Shown here: positions 1-59,030 of the stretch, piece by piece
Numbering within the stretch: position 1 is the first letter of the stretch
Layout of the letters: every line of letters begins with the position of its first letter
Source of the DNA: Syngnathus acus
Lineage: Eukaryota > Chordata > Actinopteri > Syngnathiformes > Syngnathidae
Direction of reading: 5' to 3'
Length of the DNA stretch: 64,000 bases
Assembly: GCF_901709675.1 (NCBI RefSeq)
Contig: NC_051105.1
Coordinates: 2,170,001 to 2,234,000 of the forward strand
Program-made: the position numbers and the translations under genes
The notes under the pieces: model-generated
Databases searched by the model: none
What the model was told of the DNA's origin: nothing
What the model saw: the letters and a program-made list of their open reading frames with translations, nothing else

Positions 1-588
1 CACGTTATAGGACTAATCGCATCTTCACGTTGTCCAACCGAACACCCGAATAATTGCCACTGGAAGTGAATTTGGATTCAACACCAAATTCTTACGTCCC
101 CATTTTTTCAACGAGTAAAGAAGCCGGGGGAGGTTTAGCGAATAAGAAGCTTAAAATAATATCCACCGAACGCAGCAGCGTCAGGAAAAAAACTAGTCAA
201 GTTGACAATAACGTATAGTGGGGTACCGTTAAAATATTTACATTTAAATGTCACCCCGGTTGTTGTTAATACAAGAGCCATCTTAGCAACATGCTAACAG
301 CGAGCAGATGTCAACCGAGCAGCTTCCAATCCTACTCGCACCGCGGACGTCCACTAACAAATCCGAAGTCTCGAACGACAACGCGACTCGAAAGTTATCA
401 AGACGTCCTCCTCAATTGGAAAAGCAAAACTAAACAAAATAGCTCAAAGTCGCTGTTTTTCTTGTCGACTGCCCACAGATAAGTTCGCCCAGCCCAGACT
501 GCTTTCGACGTCGACCCAGACGAGAAGCCGCTCACTGCGAGTTTGCTCCTCGCAGCAATTTGCCATGGTCTCATTCGCCTAAAAGAAC

Positions 589-643
589 CACGTGACGTGA
601 AAGTAGTTCCCTCATTGGCCGGCTGCACGTCCCACTTATATAA
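589..643 (+). promoter_or_regulatory. Promoter-like cluster: E-box, inverted CCAAT, TATA
   Basis: The + strand shows CACGTG at 589-594 directly followed by a second ACGTG. It then has ATTGG (inverted CCAAT) near 614-618 and a TATATAA element at 637-643. The order and spacing resemble a core promoter firing rightward near 670. No coding exon that I recognise follows closely, so the target is unknown. It could be a non-coding RNA, a distant nms leader exon, or chance. Confidence 0.3.
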
Positions 644-1385
644 CGTGCTTGTGTTATTGTATAACGCAGCTCTCGCCACTGTATGAATATCACGATTACC
701 CATACGTGCATACATATTTATAGATATTTATCACATCATATTCACGCGAGGGCATGCATTAACGCTTCATCATAGGAAATGATGATCACCTAAAATGACG
801 ACACTCAGCGCTCTCAATGCTGCATTGTTTTATGTCACGCTTTTATATAAGCTGCGTTACAAGTGCAGTTTCTTTTCTGGACTATGTCGTATACGCAAAG
901 TTATATGACAAACAGCGACCCAATTTTGTTACTTCATACGTCATTGTGTAACTAAAAAAACATGTTACGTGAACATTAGCTAACGCTGACCCGAGCCCAG
1001 TATAACCGCCCCCTTTCACACTTAAAAAAACATCACCGCCCCCTTGCACAATTTAAAAAAACAACAAAAGCCTACAAAATTTTAAATCCATCAAAGTCCA
1101 CGGAACGTTTTCATCAGCACACAACGTGCAGTGGATATTAAAATTCCATGTAAGATAAAGTTGTGTGCAGTAGATATTTTTAAAAAAAAACATAAAAATG
1201 AAGTCTTTTTGACTTGCACAAGTCTGCACACCCTATGTCTGGGACTGTGTTCGCAAGTTCGAAATTCGTGTTAAATGGGGGTCAATTGGGGTCAACACGC
1301 AGAAGATGGGAGACTGAGGTTGCTTGTACTCAGTACTTACCGGAGATTGGTGCCGATCAGTCATTGTTTGGGTTGGCAGCCTCAC

Positions 1386-1388
<3 letters not shown>

Positions 1389-1417
<29 letters not shown>

Positions 1418-1432
1418 ACCCCCCCCCCCCCC
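1389..1432. repeat. Poly-C tract, 43 of 44 bases
   Basis: There are 29 C, one A, then 14 C. The opposite strand is a poly-G run, able in principle to form G-quadruplexes. It creates artificial poly-Pro and poly-Gly reading frames that should not be taken as genes. Its length is likely to be unstable or mis-assembled. Confidence 0.9.
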
Positions 1433-2324
1433 TTTTCAGCAATTTTGGAGGGACGTCCACTTCTTGGTAATGGACCATTTTCTCTCCACCCGATGAAAAC
1501 TGTCCTCACCTCATTTTCAATGCTTCGGAAAATGTTTTTCTGTGATGCTGTGGAAGCTCATTGCAATGTGATCAAAAACATTTTAAGACAAACCCACGAG
1601 AATATCTGAACTCTGTTTGGGGTTAATCAGGGACACTTTAAATGGCAACAGATCTGCGCTGACTCTCACCACTGCGTCAATTCTGAACACAGCCACATCC
1701 CTTGTGATAAGTGGGTGTGCAGACTTGTGCAACTACATAATCTCTGTTATTCTTTGTGAAATTATTTGCTGTAATTAAGCAGGTTATAGGCTACAATGAT
1801 GAAAAATAAACAAAATGATAGGTAGCCTTTTTTTCTTTACATCTTCCACTATAGCTTTGTGTGTGCACTGTGCACACATACACATGTGTGTGTGTATTCA
1901 CGTGTTGACTGCACTCTCATGACTCAACTCCCCATGGAGATAGTTGATAGGTGTGTGTATGTGTGTGTGTTTGTGAAAAGCTGGTGAGGTGCATGTGTTT
2001 TCACTGAATGGATTCACAGTCACGTGTTGCTGTGGATTATTTCAGTTAAATCAAACATATTGTTTATTAAAAATTGTTCACCTTCCAGAATTTTGTAGTT
2101 TTGAAAATGCTTTGCCTCACAACACTCACTATTTTATCTCTCTGTTTTACAAATCTAAAATTTTGTGCATCCCAATATTTTGTGGCCTTGAAAACATTTG
2201 AACTTCCAATACTTTCAGTACTTTATCTTTCCCAAAACTTTATACATTTCCAAATTTTTGCACATTTCAAAATTTAACACCTGAAATTTGACGGGCCTGA
2301 AAATGTTTTTAGTTAACACAACTA

Positions 2325-2340
2325 CCGCTAGATGGCAGTG
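2325..2340 (+). promoter_or_regulatory. CTCF-like motif
   Basis: CCGCTAGATGGCAGTG closely fits the vertebrate CTCF core (CCNNNAGRNGGCRSY class) in forward orientation. This is a motif match only; occupancy is not visible from sequence. Confidence 0.45.
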
Positions 2341-4143
2341 TGAGCTCCCGCATTTACATTTGTCCTCTTTTTTGTTTTACAGACACTGCTGCTACTTTTA
2401 TACTTGCACATTAACAAACATTCACTAAGAATAACCATACTAATGCAGCATCGTCATTCATTTACTTGAGTGCTTGGGATTATTTTTGGTTTCTAATTTC
2501 TTCTATAAAGACAGAGAGTACTGCAATGGCCCGTACAATTACAAAACGAAGGAGTGAGTTGTGCTCTCGACCTTTGAGGCGTGTGAAAGGCCTTCACAGC
2601 CAGCCATGCAATCTCCCACGTCATCCGTTCACGCCGCCTGTCATGCGGTGAGGACGCCTGTTCCCAGCAAAATTCTTTAATTGGCCAGCGTGTTGCACAG
2701 GACCTTTACACCAGCCGAGAGAAAAATGAATCTTTCAGTCTGACTCGCTCATGACCATTTCATTTCCGGCGTGCCTAACGAATATTTCAATAAGTGAGTA
2801 ATACAAACGTGCAGTATTTCGTTTAGTGCCAAGAAAAGTTTGTTGATGTAATAAAAAAAGTGTTTTTGTGATCAAAACAAAACTTTATGAGAAGACCCTA
2901 ATACAATTTGCTTTGATCCAAGACTTCATATACTGCATAGTAAACTGGCAAAAGTATGAACACTTATCATTTGGAGCAAGAAGTTAACACAAGTGATATG
3001 AAAACTTAAAATCCAAATAAAAAAATGAAACACAAGCTATGAGGAAAATGAGATAAGCCATGATAAGCTACGTATGTATCAAAAATGAGACATAAACAAG
3101 AAGACGTATGTCAAAAAATGAACAGGACGCATTCAACCCCCCAATTAGAGCAACAAAAACGCAGCCCGCGTGTCAAAAATGAAACAAGCAATAAAAGACA
3201 TACAAATTGCATAAAGCTAATTCTCAATTTGATGGTTGACTTTGAAAAAGGGGACGCGAGGGGCCCTTTATGGAAGCTTTTGTGGCAAAGCTCTCAGGGT
3301 CGGCGAGCGTTTTTTACGACGTCCATCAAGCTCTGATGTTAGCCACACGTCGATGCCCTCTGGCTTATTAAGACCATAAGTCAGCGCACTTGGTCGCCTT
3401 TCCGTCACGCGGGAGCGCTTAAAAACAAAAAAACACAGCCATCGATTCGTATTTTTCCCGGCTGCCATTTTCGGTTATCAATGCCATGTTTGAGGAACAG
3501 AACACGCCGCCATTAATGGGAGTAAAACATGAAAAGTTAGCGTCCCTGTTGGATTGGAATTTGAATCACAAGCGGGCGGCACCTTGAGTCTCAAATTCAA
3601 AGTATAATAATTATGAGGTTGTTAAAACATGTCCAGGCATGTCCATGATTACATTTTCCCGCCATAAAAACATGGCGCTATTGATTGGCACTTGCAATAA
3701 GAATACACTGTAAAAGACTTGATGACACATACATGTGATGGAAGGCCTCGCTCGGCTTCACTAATCTCGTTTTCGCCACCCGGGCTGTCGTCGTTTGCCA
3801 CGTTCTCGATTCAAGCGCCACTTTATTGCTTGCGCGCCGACAAAGGTGTTTCCGTATATGTTTTGGCGTGATGAAGCGGAGACAAAGGCGTACTTAGCCA
3901 GATGGAACGCTGGCATTAAGGCAAGCGCTTAATTGGGTTTGTCCTGACAATGACGACAAGAGTGCGACCTTTGCGCCACGACGGAGAAGGTGGACCCTTG
4001 TTGCTAATTGCAATAATTGCAAAGTTTGTTCAAGGTCACTTGGAGTGTTCGAAAAGCGCAGTCGGCCATTTTGTTTTGAAGGCGTTGTATTGGGAATATT
4101 TTCAAAATATTTTGTTTACTCGAGCGACATGAAATTCGGGAGG

Positions 4144-4206
4144 CACGTGTGTGTGATTTGTGCGATTGCCATGGGTGACACACCCACTTTTTACCTTGTG
4201 ACGTCA
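4144..4206 (+). promoter_or_regulatory. E-box and CRE upstream of nms
   Basis: A CACGTG E-box lies at 4144-4149 and a perfect palindromic cAMP response element TGACGTCA at 4199-4206, about 235-295 bases before the nms start codon. Such elements suit a clock- and cAMP-responsive neuropeptide gene; mammalian NMS is expressed in the suprachiasmatic nucleus. Function here is inferred from motif and position only. Confidence 0.4.
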
Positions 4207-4437
4207 ATCCAGATCAAATGTCGTCAATGGATCATCTTAATTTCCCAGAAAGAGGCGTGGCCGCTCATCTCGTCATCATAGAGGGAAGATCACGGAGTAT
4301 CTAAAGGGAGGAGGAGGACCCACACACATGCACACACACACACGAGAGCGAGAGAACCCAGAGGAGATCGCACCCATCAGACGGAGAACTTTGGAAAAGC
4401 AAAGCGAAGGGACGGAAAGGACTTTTAGCTGGGCGAC

Positions 4438-5353
4438 ATGAACGTTCCATACATGACACAACTTGCACTTTTTTGTTTGTTTTGCTGCGGATGCTGGCAA
4501 TCCACAGGTAAGTCCCTATTTATGGGGTTTGAGGAAGAAGATTCAGCTGGTCAAAGTTGGCTTTCATTTTGCACTAAGGATAAAAAAATAAGTATTTTGG
4601 TTTGAATATGTGGTGACGTGTGCTTTTCATTCAGACGCTAGTCGTTTCCAGAGATTGGAAGATGGACTTCTGTTCAGAACGGTGATAATTGGACAATATT
4701 GATGTCATCTTATTTTTGCTTTCTGGTTCATTTCTTCTTCTTGAACTAAAGTACTGACCTGAAATTGACTTGCGGTTTGGTTGTAGGTTCGAGAAGACGA
4801 ACCCGCTCAACTATCGTGGCGAGACGACAGCGAGGTTGGTCGGACGCGTTGGCCAATGTGTGTTTGCAACTTGAACAAAATAATATGAATGACATTTGTT
4901 TGCAGCAGCAGCAGCAAGCGCAGAATCTTTTCAAAAGGGTAGGTTCTTTCATTTTGATATCCTGCTTTGTTACTCACGTGGAAATCAAACCAAGACGACG
5001 TCTTGTGGGTCTACGCTAAGTTGCTGAGACTAACTGGCTATAGGCACTGAATTAAAAAGAAAACTTCTCTTCCCCAGTTCCTGTTTCATTATTCAAAAGC
5101 AAGGACCTCTGCTGACTCGGAGGAGAACATGGTGAGTGGACCGGACTGGTCCCCAAATTAGAACCTGTGATGATTGGTCGCATTTTCTCCCGCAGTCCGA
5201 CTCTGTTCACCCTCTGATGCGACTTTCACCCAAATTGTCTCAGCGGAGGAAGAAGACGGTGGTGCTTCTGGTAAGACAAAATGTCTACTTAGCACTTTGT
5301 GTTACAAACTAACCTTGTCTCTCTCTTGCTTTTGCCTTACGCAGAATATTTGA
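4438..5353 (+). CDS. nms: Neuromedin S precursor lacking the neuromedin core
   Basis: Predicted secreted neuropeptide precursor of about 111 aa. Exons: 4438-4507, 4635-4681, 4787-4834, 4906-4938, 5078-5131, 5196-5270 and 5345-5353. The phases fit. Exon 1 encodes a signal peptide (MNVPYMTQLALFCLF...). Exon 4 ends in the dibasic site FKR. Exons 5-6 encode a 34-residue peptide that begins FLFHYSK and contains VHPLMRL, followed by RRKK. This matches the precursor-related peptide of NMU and NMS, and the VHPLM core favours NMS. The next exon adds Asn-Ile and then TGA, so no FLFRPRN-amide neuromedin is encoded. I recall, unverified, that other teleost nms genes also keep only this 34-residue peptide. 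The neighbouring pdcl3 and tbc1d8 support NMS over NMU. The exons before 4906 are the least certain. Confidence 0.8.
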
Positions 5354-5893
5354 GAGGGGTCGCTGCGACATTATGCTCGACAAACAAAGCTAAAAAGAAC
5401 GGGAGCGGTCATCTGCGGATGTCAGAGTGCGGACGCGGTGTTCCGGGTGAAATGACAGCACGCTTGATGCTTGTGAACGTGACTCAGATGTGTTGCACAT
5501 TAAATACTCGTACTATGACTGACTTTGGCTTTTATTTCAACGCAAAGGCTTACATGCATGATTGTTTCCCTGGTAGAGGTTGGCTCATTTCAAATTGAAG
5601 GTCTCCATGATGACAAGTTTAACAACCTGCCAATGTATTTTCTTTAATTACACTCGAGTGGACCGAGAGTTATCGCTGCCTGGAAAGGCGACTTAAAAAT
5701 ACAGAGTTTTTGACACTATTGAAATGTATTGATCAAAAAAGTTTCTTGTAAGTCAATATAGGTAAAAAGATAGTTGTTCAACGTCGATTTGACCGAGCAC
5801 ATGATCGTTAACCCGGCCGGCAGAGGTTTCAGCAGACGACTTAAATAAGGTATGAAATGTGTTAATTTAAAAAACGTGTGGGCAGTAGAGGTG
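5354..5893. other. Tail-to-tail 3' UTR interval of nms and pdcl3
   Basis: There is no coding sequence that I recognise. A + strand ATTAAA at 5499-5504 could end nms, and TTTATT at 5531-5536 (AATAAA on the minus strand) could end pdcl3. If both are used, the two transcripts would converge and probably overlap here. Confidence 0.45.
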
Positions 5894-7424
5894 TCAATCT
5901 TCGTCCGAGTCGTCGCTGTGGTTACGCGTGGGGAGAGAGCACCTGATGGAGGACATCATCTCATCGCGGATCTGCTTGTGGGGGTTCTCCTCCAGATCCG
6001 TCTTGACGGCGCCGCATTCGGACAGCCTCCACTCGAGCTCTGAGAGCAAACACGCAGCGAGTGACGCAAAGATGAAGTATTAAATTCATAAAATAATATT
6101 TAGAAATAGAAGAAGGAACAATAGGTCCACATACTGACCTTCTACCGTGAGGTTCATGCCGCCGAAGACTAGTGGCCCTATAAACTGTCCCTTCATGTTG
6201 CCCTCGCAGTAGACAAAAATGGTGGGCAGGTTTCTGTCGGGGTAGTTGGCGATGCAGGTGGTGGAGATGGACTTGAGGAACTTTGTCTGAGGGAACTTGC
6301 GGGCCAGCACGCTCAGGTGCTGGTTGATCAGGGCGCATAGGGGGATGCTGGCCAAAAACAAACAACGAGGCGATTAGCATTTCATGTTGGACAGTGGTGA
6401 CAGGACCAGAGCATTTTTCTTTTCAAATTAAAAACAAATTAACCGGGATACAGCCCAACTTGTCAAAGGTCCGCACAATTACTACTTACCCCTGCTTGTA
6501 GAGATGCAGCACCACCCAGATGCCTTCTCCCGCCTTATTCACCTCTTGGACATAATCCTGACCAGAGATTTCTGTCAGTTCCCCAAATATGTTCTTCATC
6601 TGTGAGGACTTCCACTCGGCCAGACGCTTTTGTCTATACGCGCGCGCACACATACACACACAAACGGCATATAGCAAACCATGTTTCTTTACTTGCAACT
6701 GCCATAGCTGTAATATATAAAACACCATAATAATCTAATAACATTGGTAAATAGAGTTTAAATGTATGCATTGTGACGAGTTCACATTTACATTGTAAGA
6801 ATTCGGGATGGCCTCACCTGTACATTTCAACGGCGGCTTCATCGTCCTCTTCAAATTCGTCTTCATTCTCCTCCAGCTCCTCCAGCGTCATGTTTTCGTA
6901 TGTTTTCACTGCGCACAACAGAAGACAGGTGTTTTTAAAATATCTTTGTAAAATAATAAATAAAAATTCAAAAAATATTTGTAAACTGTCGCCACCTGCA
7001 GGCTACAAGAAGCAGTGCAAATTTAAATCATGTCTCCACTAAAGTATTTTCCCTTCTAAAATGAGTTGATAAACGATTCTTTAGAACAAAATTCTTTACC
7101 GACAGACTGCTGCTGGAGAGCCAACTCTTCCTCCTCGTCGTCATCTTTCGGGACTTCTTTCGGTGGAAGTATCCCTTTTTTCCTCAAAATGTCATTCCAC
7201 TCGGTGTCCTCGTTGGGGTCCTGTGAGACGCACAATTAGTACATTTCGACCCCATAAGTGCCAAAGGACGCCCATCGAGTTGTTTACAAGAAAACACAGA
7301 GTATTGCTGAAGCAACACGCTAAACTAAACTTGAGAAAACGCTACACGCGACAACTACTACTAGTTCACACGTTCAATTTACATCAACGCCTTAAAGTGT
7401 TAACTTAAATATTCTAACCTGCAT
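5894..7424 (-). CDS. pdcl3: Phosducin-like protein 3
   Basis: Cytosolic phosducin-family protein with a thioredoxin-like fold. Known members assist CCT/TRiC folding of actin and tubulin, and PDCL3 stabilises VEGFR2. Six coding exons in gene order: 7419-7424 (Met-Gln only), 7100-7220, 6818-6908, 6490-6633, 6139-6347 and 5894-6039. Together they give 238 aa against 239 in human PDCL3 as I recall it. Recognisable stretches are [61 protein letters not shown] and [11 protein letters not shown]. The last separates PDCL3 from PDCL2. The C-terminus is acidic (SDDSDED). There is no CXXC redox pair in the thioredoxin-like part, as is normal for the family. The frame is also open upstream of this Met back to a possible acceptor near 7487 (see findings). 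Confidence 0.95.
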
Positions 7425-7879
7425 TTTGGCACGCTGAAGTTTTCTTAAATAATCACACCACTCCTCTTGGCATGACCGGAAACTGAAAGAGAAACGACAA
7501 AAGAAATCCGGTCAGAAACAAAAAACACAATTTTTCCAAGACTGTCAATATTCCTTATCATACGACTTAAACTAAACCTAAGTAATACGTGTTTCTCCTA
7601 AACACACTTTTCGCCTTTTTAGTATTAATTGGAAAGTTTAAATAAGTGTTCAAATTTGAAGTTAAATAAAATAAATCTTCAGGGGACAATAATAAACGTA
7701 GTACCAATTTCCGCTTTAGCCCTAAACACGTCCATATAAGGCATGGCAGTCTGGCATTCCATTTGTGGCTGCTGAAAACGTCATTGAACATGTGCCACAT
7801 GCTTCATCCTATATATATATACAGTTATTATATAGGTCGCAAAATAAACACAATACCTTATGCTGAATTATTAAGAATG

Positions 7880-8018
7880 TTATTCACACAAAATATTAAA
7901 ATAAGAAGGTTTTAATCCCCCCCCAAAACACACAAAGTGAATATTGTGATGATGCATTTGTGTGACTACCAGACACGGCCAGCGCTGGGGCATGTGACAC
8001 TGTAAAATCCAATTCATC

Positions 8019-8052
<34 letters not shown>

Positions 8053-8185
8053 TTAATATTATTCACACAAAATATTAAAATAATGTTTTAATCCCCCCCA
8101 AAACACACAAAGTGAATATTGTGATGCATTTGTGTGACTCCCAGACACGGCCAGCGCTTGGGCATGTGACACTGGAAAATCCAAT
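7880..8185. repeat. Imperfect direct repeat, two copies, with TA/CA microsatellite between
   Basis: Copy 1 (7880-8013) and copy 2 (8059-8185) share the same order of blocks: ttattcacacaaaatatt, a C-run, aaaacacacaaagtgaatat, gatgcatttgtgtgact, agacacggccagcgct, gcatgtgacac and aaaatccaat. They differ by a few substitutions and short indels. A (TA)n/(CA)n microsatellite fills the gap at about 8018-8050. The pattern suggests local duplication. Confidence 0.85.
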
Positions 8186-8216
8186 CAGAAGAGAGCAAAT
8201 ATTCCTTTGCGGAAGT
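8181..8216 (+). promoter_or_regulatory. CCAAT and ETS-like sites upstream of tbc1d8
   Basis: CCAAT at 8181-8185 and GCGGAAGT at 8209-8216 lie about 420-450 bases before the tbc1d8 start. This is a plausible proximal promoter without a TATA box; motif evidence only. Confidence 0.3.
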
Positions 8217-8631
8217 ACAGTGAGAGCGGCTCAAATGGGGAAGTAGGGAAAGTACAATCACAAGCGCTCAGCCTCATCCTCTTTCAGCAAGCTCTATTGT
8301 CCGACTCTATCCCTGACGTGGAGTAAAAATATAAATGCTGGAAACGCAAGGGTACGGATTTTTATTAAATGACGTCATTCATAAATTATTCAGACGACGG
8401 CACTTTTTGATGAGAGGAACGGAGTGACACATCTTGCCCGAGAACATAAGAAACAATCTTGGATCGGCGTGTCCAGCTGTTGAGTTTCGCTCGACTTGAG
8501 CAAGTCTGACGTTAGTGTTCGAAGTTCGAACCCCGCGTGGCAAGCAATGAAGCAAGCCGCTTATTCGCCGCTGTAGACCGGCGGTGTGGACTTCCCAGTC
8601 CTCCGCTCCGGTGATCCCACCCTGCTGAGAA

Positions 8632-15246
<6,615 letters not shown>

Positions 15247-15466
15247 GACCACCTGACATTCTGGTCCGACCTAGTAGACTGAGCGCAACTAACCGGACAC
15301 GCCTTCCGTTTTTCACTGTGAGTCAATTCTGATGTTTTTCTACACAAATATTTTCTAACTTGAGTGTTTAATGCATGCACCTTCTCACTTTTTTGTTTTT
15401 TCAATCTAGAGCCAAAATGTGCAAAAACTTTTATCATGAAAGCAAAACACTGGATTTGTCTTTTGA

Positions 15467-15532
15467 AATAAAATTGTAGTAAATGCTTTTGTAATCTTTT
15501 CTTGTAACATTTTTTTAAAAATATTAAATAAA
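15467..15532 (+). terminator. Polyadenylation signals of tbc1d8
   Basis: AATAAA occurs at 15467-15472 and again at 15527-15532, 220-290 bases after the tbc1d8 stop codon. They are ordinary positions for poly(A) signals of a short 3' UTR. Confidence 0.6.
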
Positions 15533-15542
15533 CCTGCAGTAC

Positions 15543-15548
15543 TTTATT
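15543..15548 (-). terminator. Candidate nebulin polyadenylation signal
   Basis: TTTATT on the + strand is AATAAA on the minus strand, about 515 bases past the neb stop codon. A nearer alternative is the variant ATTAAA (minus) at 15633-15638. Confidence 0.4.
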
Positions 15549-16060
15549 CTCGAGAAATATCTTTTTTTATCTTCAAAAATGACCCTGGAATGAAAAGGAA
15601 CCAAGACAGGGTGAGTACTGCAGGAACTTGGTTTTAATAGCTACTGGTGAAGGATTACACTTTGCCATCAAAAACAAAACACACACTGAACTAGTACTTG
15701 TACTTAGTGTACTAGTTAGTGGGCTAGTTAGTGGTCAGGGTTCAGTTAATGGAGGGAAACACTGGAGTATTTTCTCTGACAACTCAAGAGTGCTTTGATC
15801 GTGGACTTCTTTAGGTGCATGACATCGTTAAATGTATAGGAAGTAGTCTTAGCCGATTGTTTCACTCCGTACAACACCGACAATATATATTATTTGTTCG
15901 TTTTTGATTTATACACAGTAATAGGTCAGGTTGTACGGGAGAGAGAAGGAAGGTCATCTCAAAACGAGTCCGATCGAATTTTGGGATTCACAGGCAACAC
16001 AAACTGACAAACAGGCGACAAACTCCACAAACACACATTTTTCCCACGCGCGTTTTCCGT

Positions 16061-58633
<42,573 letters not shown>

Positions 58634-58804
58634 CTTGAGACCCCTTTAGAGGCTCTACGCAAAGAAGATCTTTCAGGACTTTGATTTGGACACCTTGGTT
58701 GATATTGAAAGGGCCAGAAAGCTACCAGAGAAAGATTCCTTTGAGAGTCTGTAGGTCCCTGGCCATCCACTAAGGTCCGGAGTTCCTCAAATCCCACTTT
58801 TGCC
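58634..58804 (-). other. neb: neb 5' untranslated part of the first coding exon
   Basis: On the minus strand a good acceptor (polypyrimidine-rich stretch then TTTCAG) ends at 58805. The exon would therefore run from 58804 through the start codon at 58633. This implies a separate upstream non-coding first exon, which I could not fix. Confidence 0.45.
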
Positions 58805-58913
58805 CTGAAACCACACAAAAAGTGTGAGTGAGTGATTGAAGGTGTGTAGCCTTGGATAGGAGCAGAAATGTGGCTCCTCCCTTGCCAAAAAGTGGCCCTC
58901 CCTGATTTGATGA

Positions 58914-59030
58914 CAGGTGACAGCTGCGGCCTCGGCTATTTCGCATGTAAACCAATGCCGCAATCTGATTGGGTGGCCGGCTCCAGCAAAGCATGATGCC
59001 ATGCCTTCTGAGGCTGAGGTTTAAATATAG
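58914..59030 (-). promoter_or_regulatory. neb: Candidate nebulin promoter: MEF2/TATA-like site, CCAAT and paired E-boxes
   Basis: On the minus strand CTATATTTAA (59021-59030) fits the MEF2 consensus YTAWWWWTAR and also looks TATA-like. An inverted CCAAT lies near 58968-58972. Two E-boxes, CAGCTG (58921-58926) and CACCTG (58914-58919), follow. MEF2 plus MyoD-type E-boxes is the usual grammar of muscle genes, and the cluster lies about 300-400 bases before the start codon. Function is inferred. Confidence 0.4.

Larger units (their letters stand above)
1..4437. other. Left intergenic region with no recognisable gene
   Basis: I see no coding exon that I recognise in these 4.4 kb. Short open frames are present, but none has family features or convincing splice partners. 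The region holds a promoter-like cluster near 589-643, a long poly-C tract at 1389-1432, a TG-rich stretch near 1860-1970, and two stretches of degenerate AT-rich repetition: about 2075-2275, variants of a 'tttccaaaattttg' theme, and about 3060-3185, variants of 'gtcaaaaatgaaaca'. A CTCF-like site lies at 2325-2340. The last ~160 bases are probably the nms promoter and 5' UTR. Confidence 0.6.
7425..8631. other. Head-to-head intergenic region between pdcl3 and tbc1d8
   Basis: Divergent promoter interval. It holds the pdcl3 5' leader near 7425-7490, a direct duplication of about 130 bases, TA/CA microsatellites, and CCAAT plus ETS-like sites before tbc1d8. I see no coding exon. Confidence 0.55.
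15247..16060. other. Convergent 3' UTR interval of tbc1d8 and neb
   Basis: No coding sequence is seen. The left part is tbc1d8 3' UTR and the right part is the neb 3' UTR on the opposite strand. Their best poly(A) signals lie only about 10 bases apart. Confidence 0.6.

Noticed and set aside
398-715. Minus-strand open frame of 105 codons at the left edge
   Set aside because: It shows no recognisable domain and overlaps the promoter-like cluster. It does not resemble CHST10, the gene expected next to NMS.
1214-1609. Proline-rich open frame on + and Gly-rich frame on -
   Set aside because: Both exist only because the poly-C tract has no stop codons; there is no other coding character.
2075-3185. 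Possible transposon remnants in AT-rich repetitive stretches
   Set aside because: I see only degenerate short-period repetition, with no terminal inverted repeats, target-site duplications or transposase or reverse transcriptase coding.
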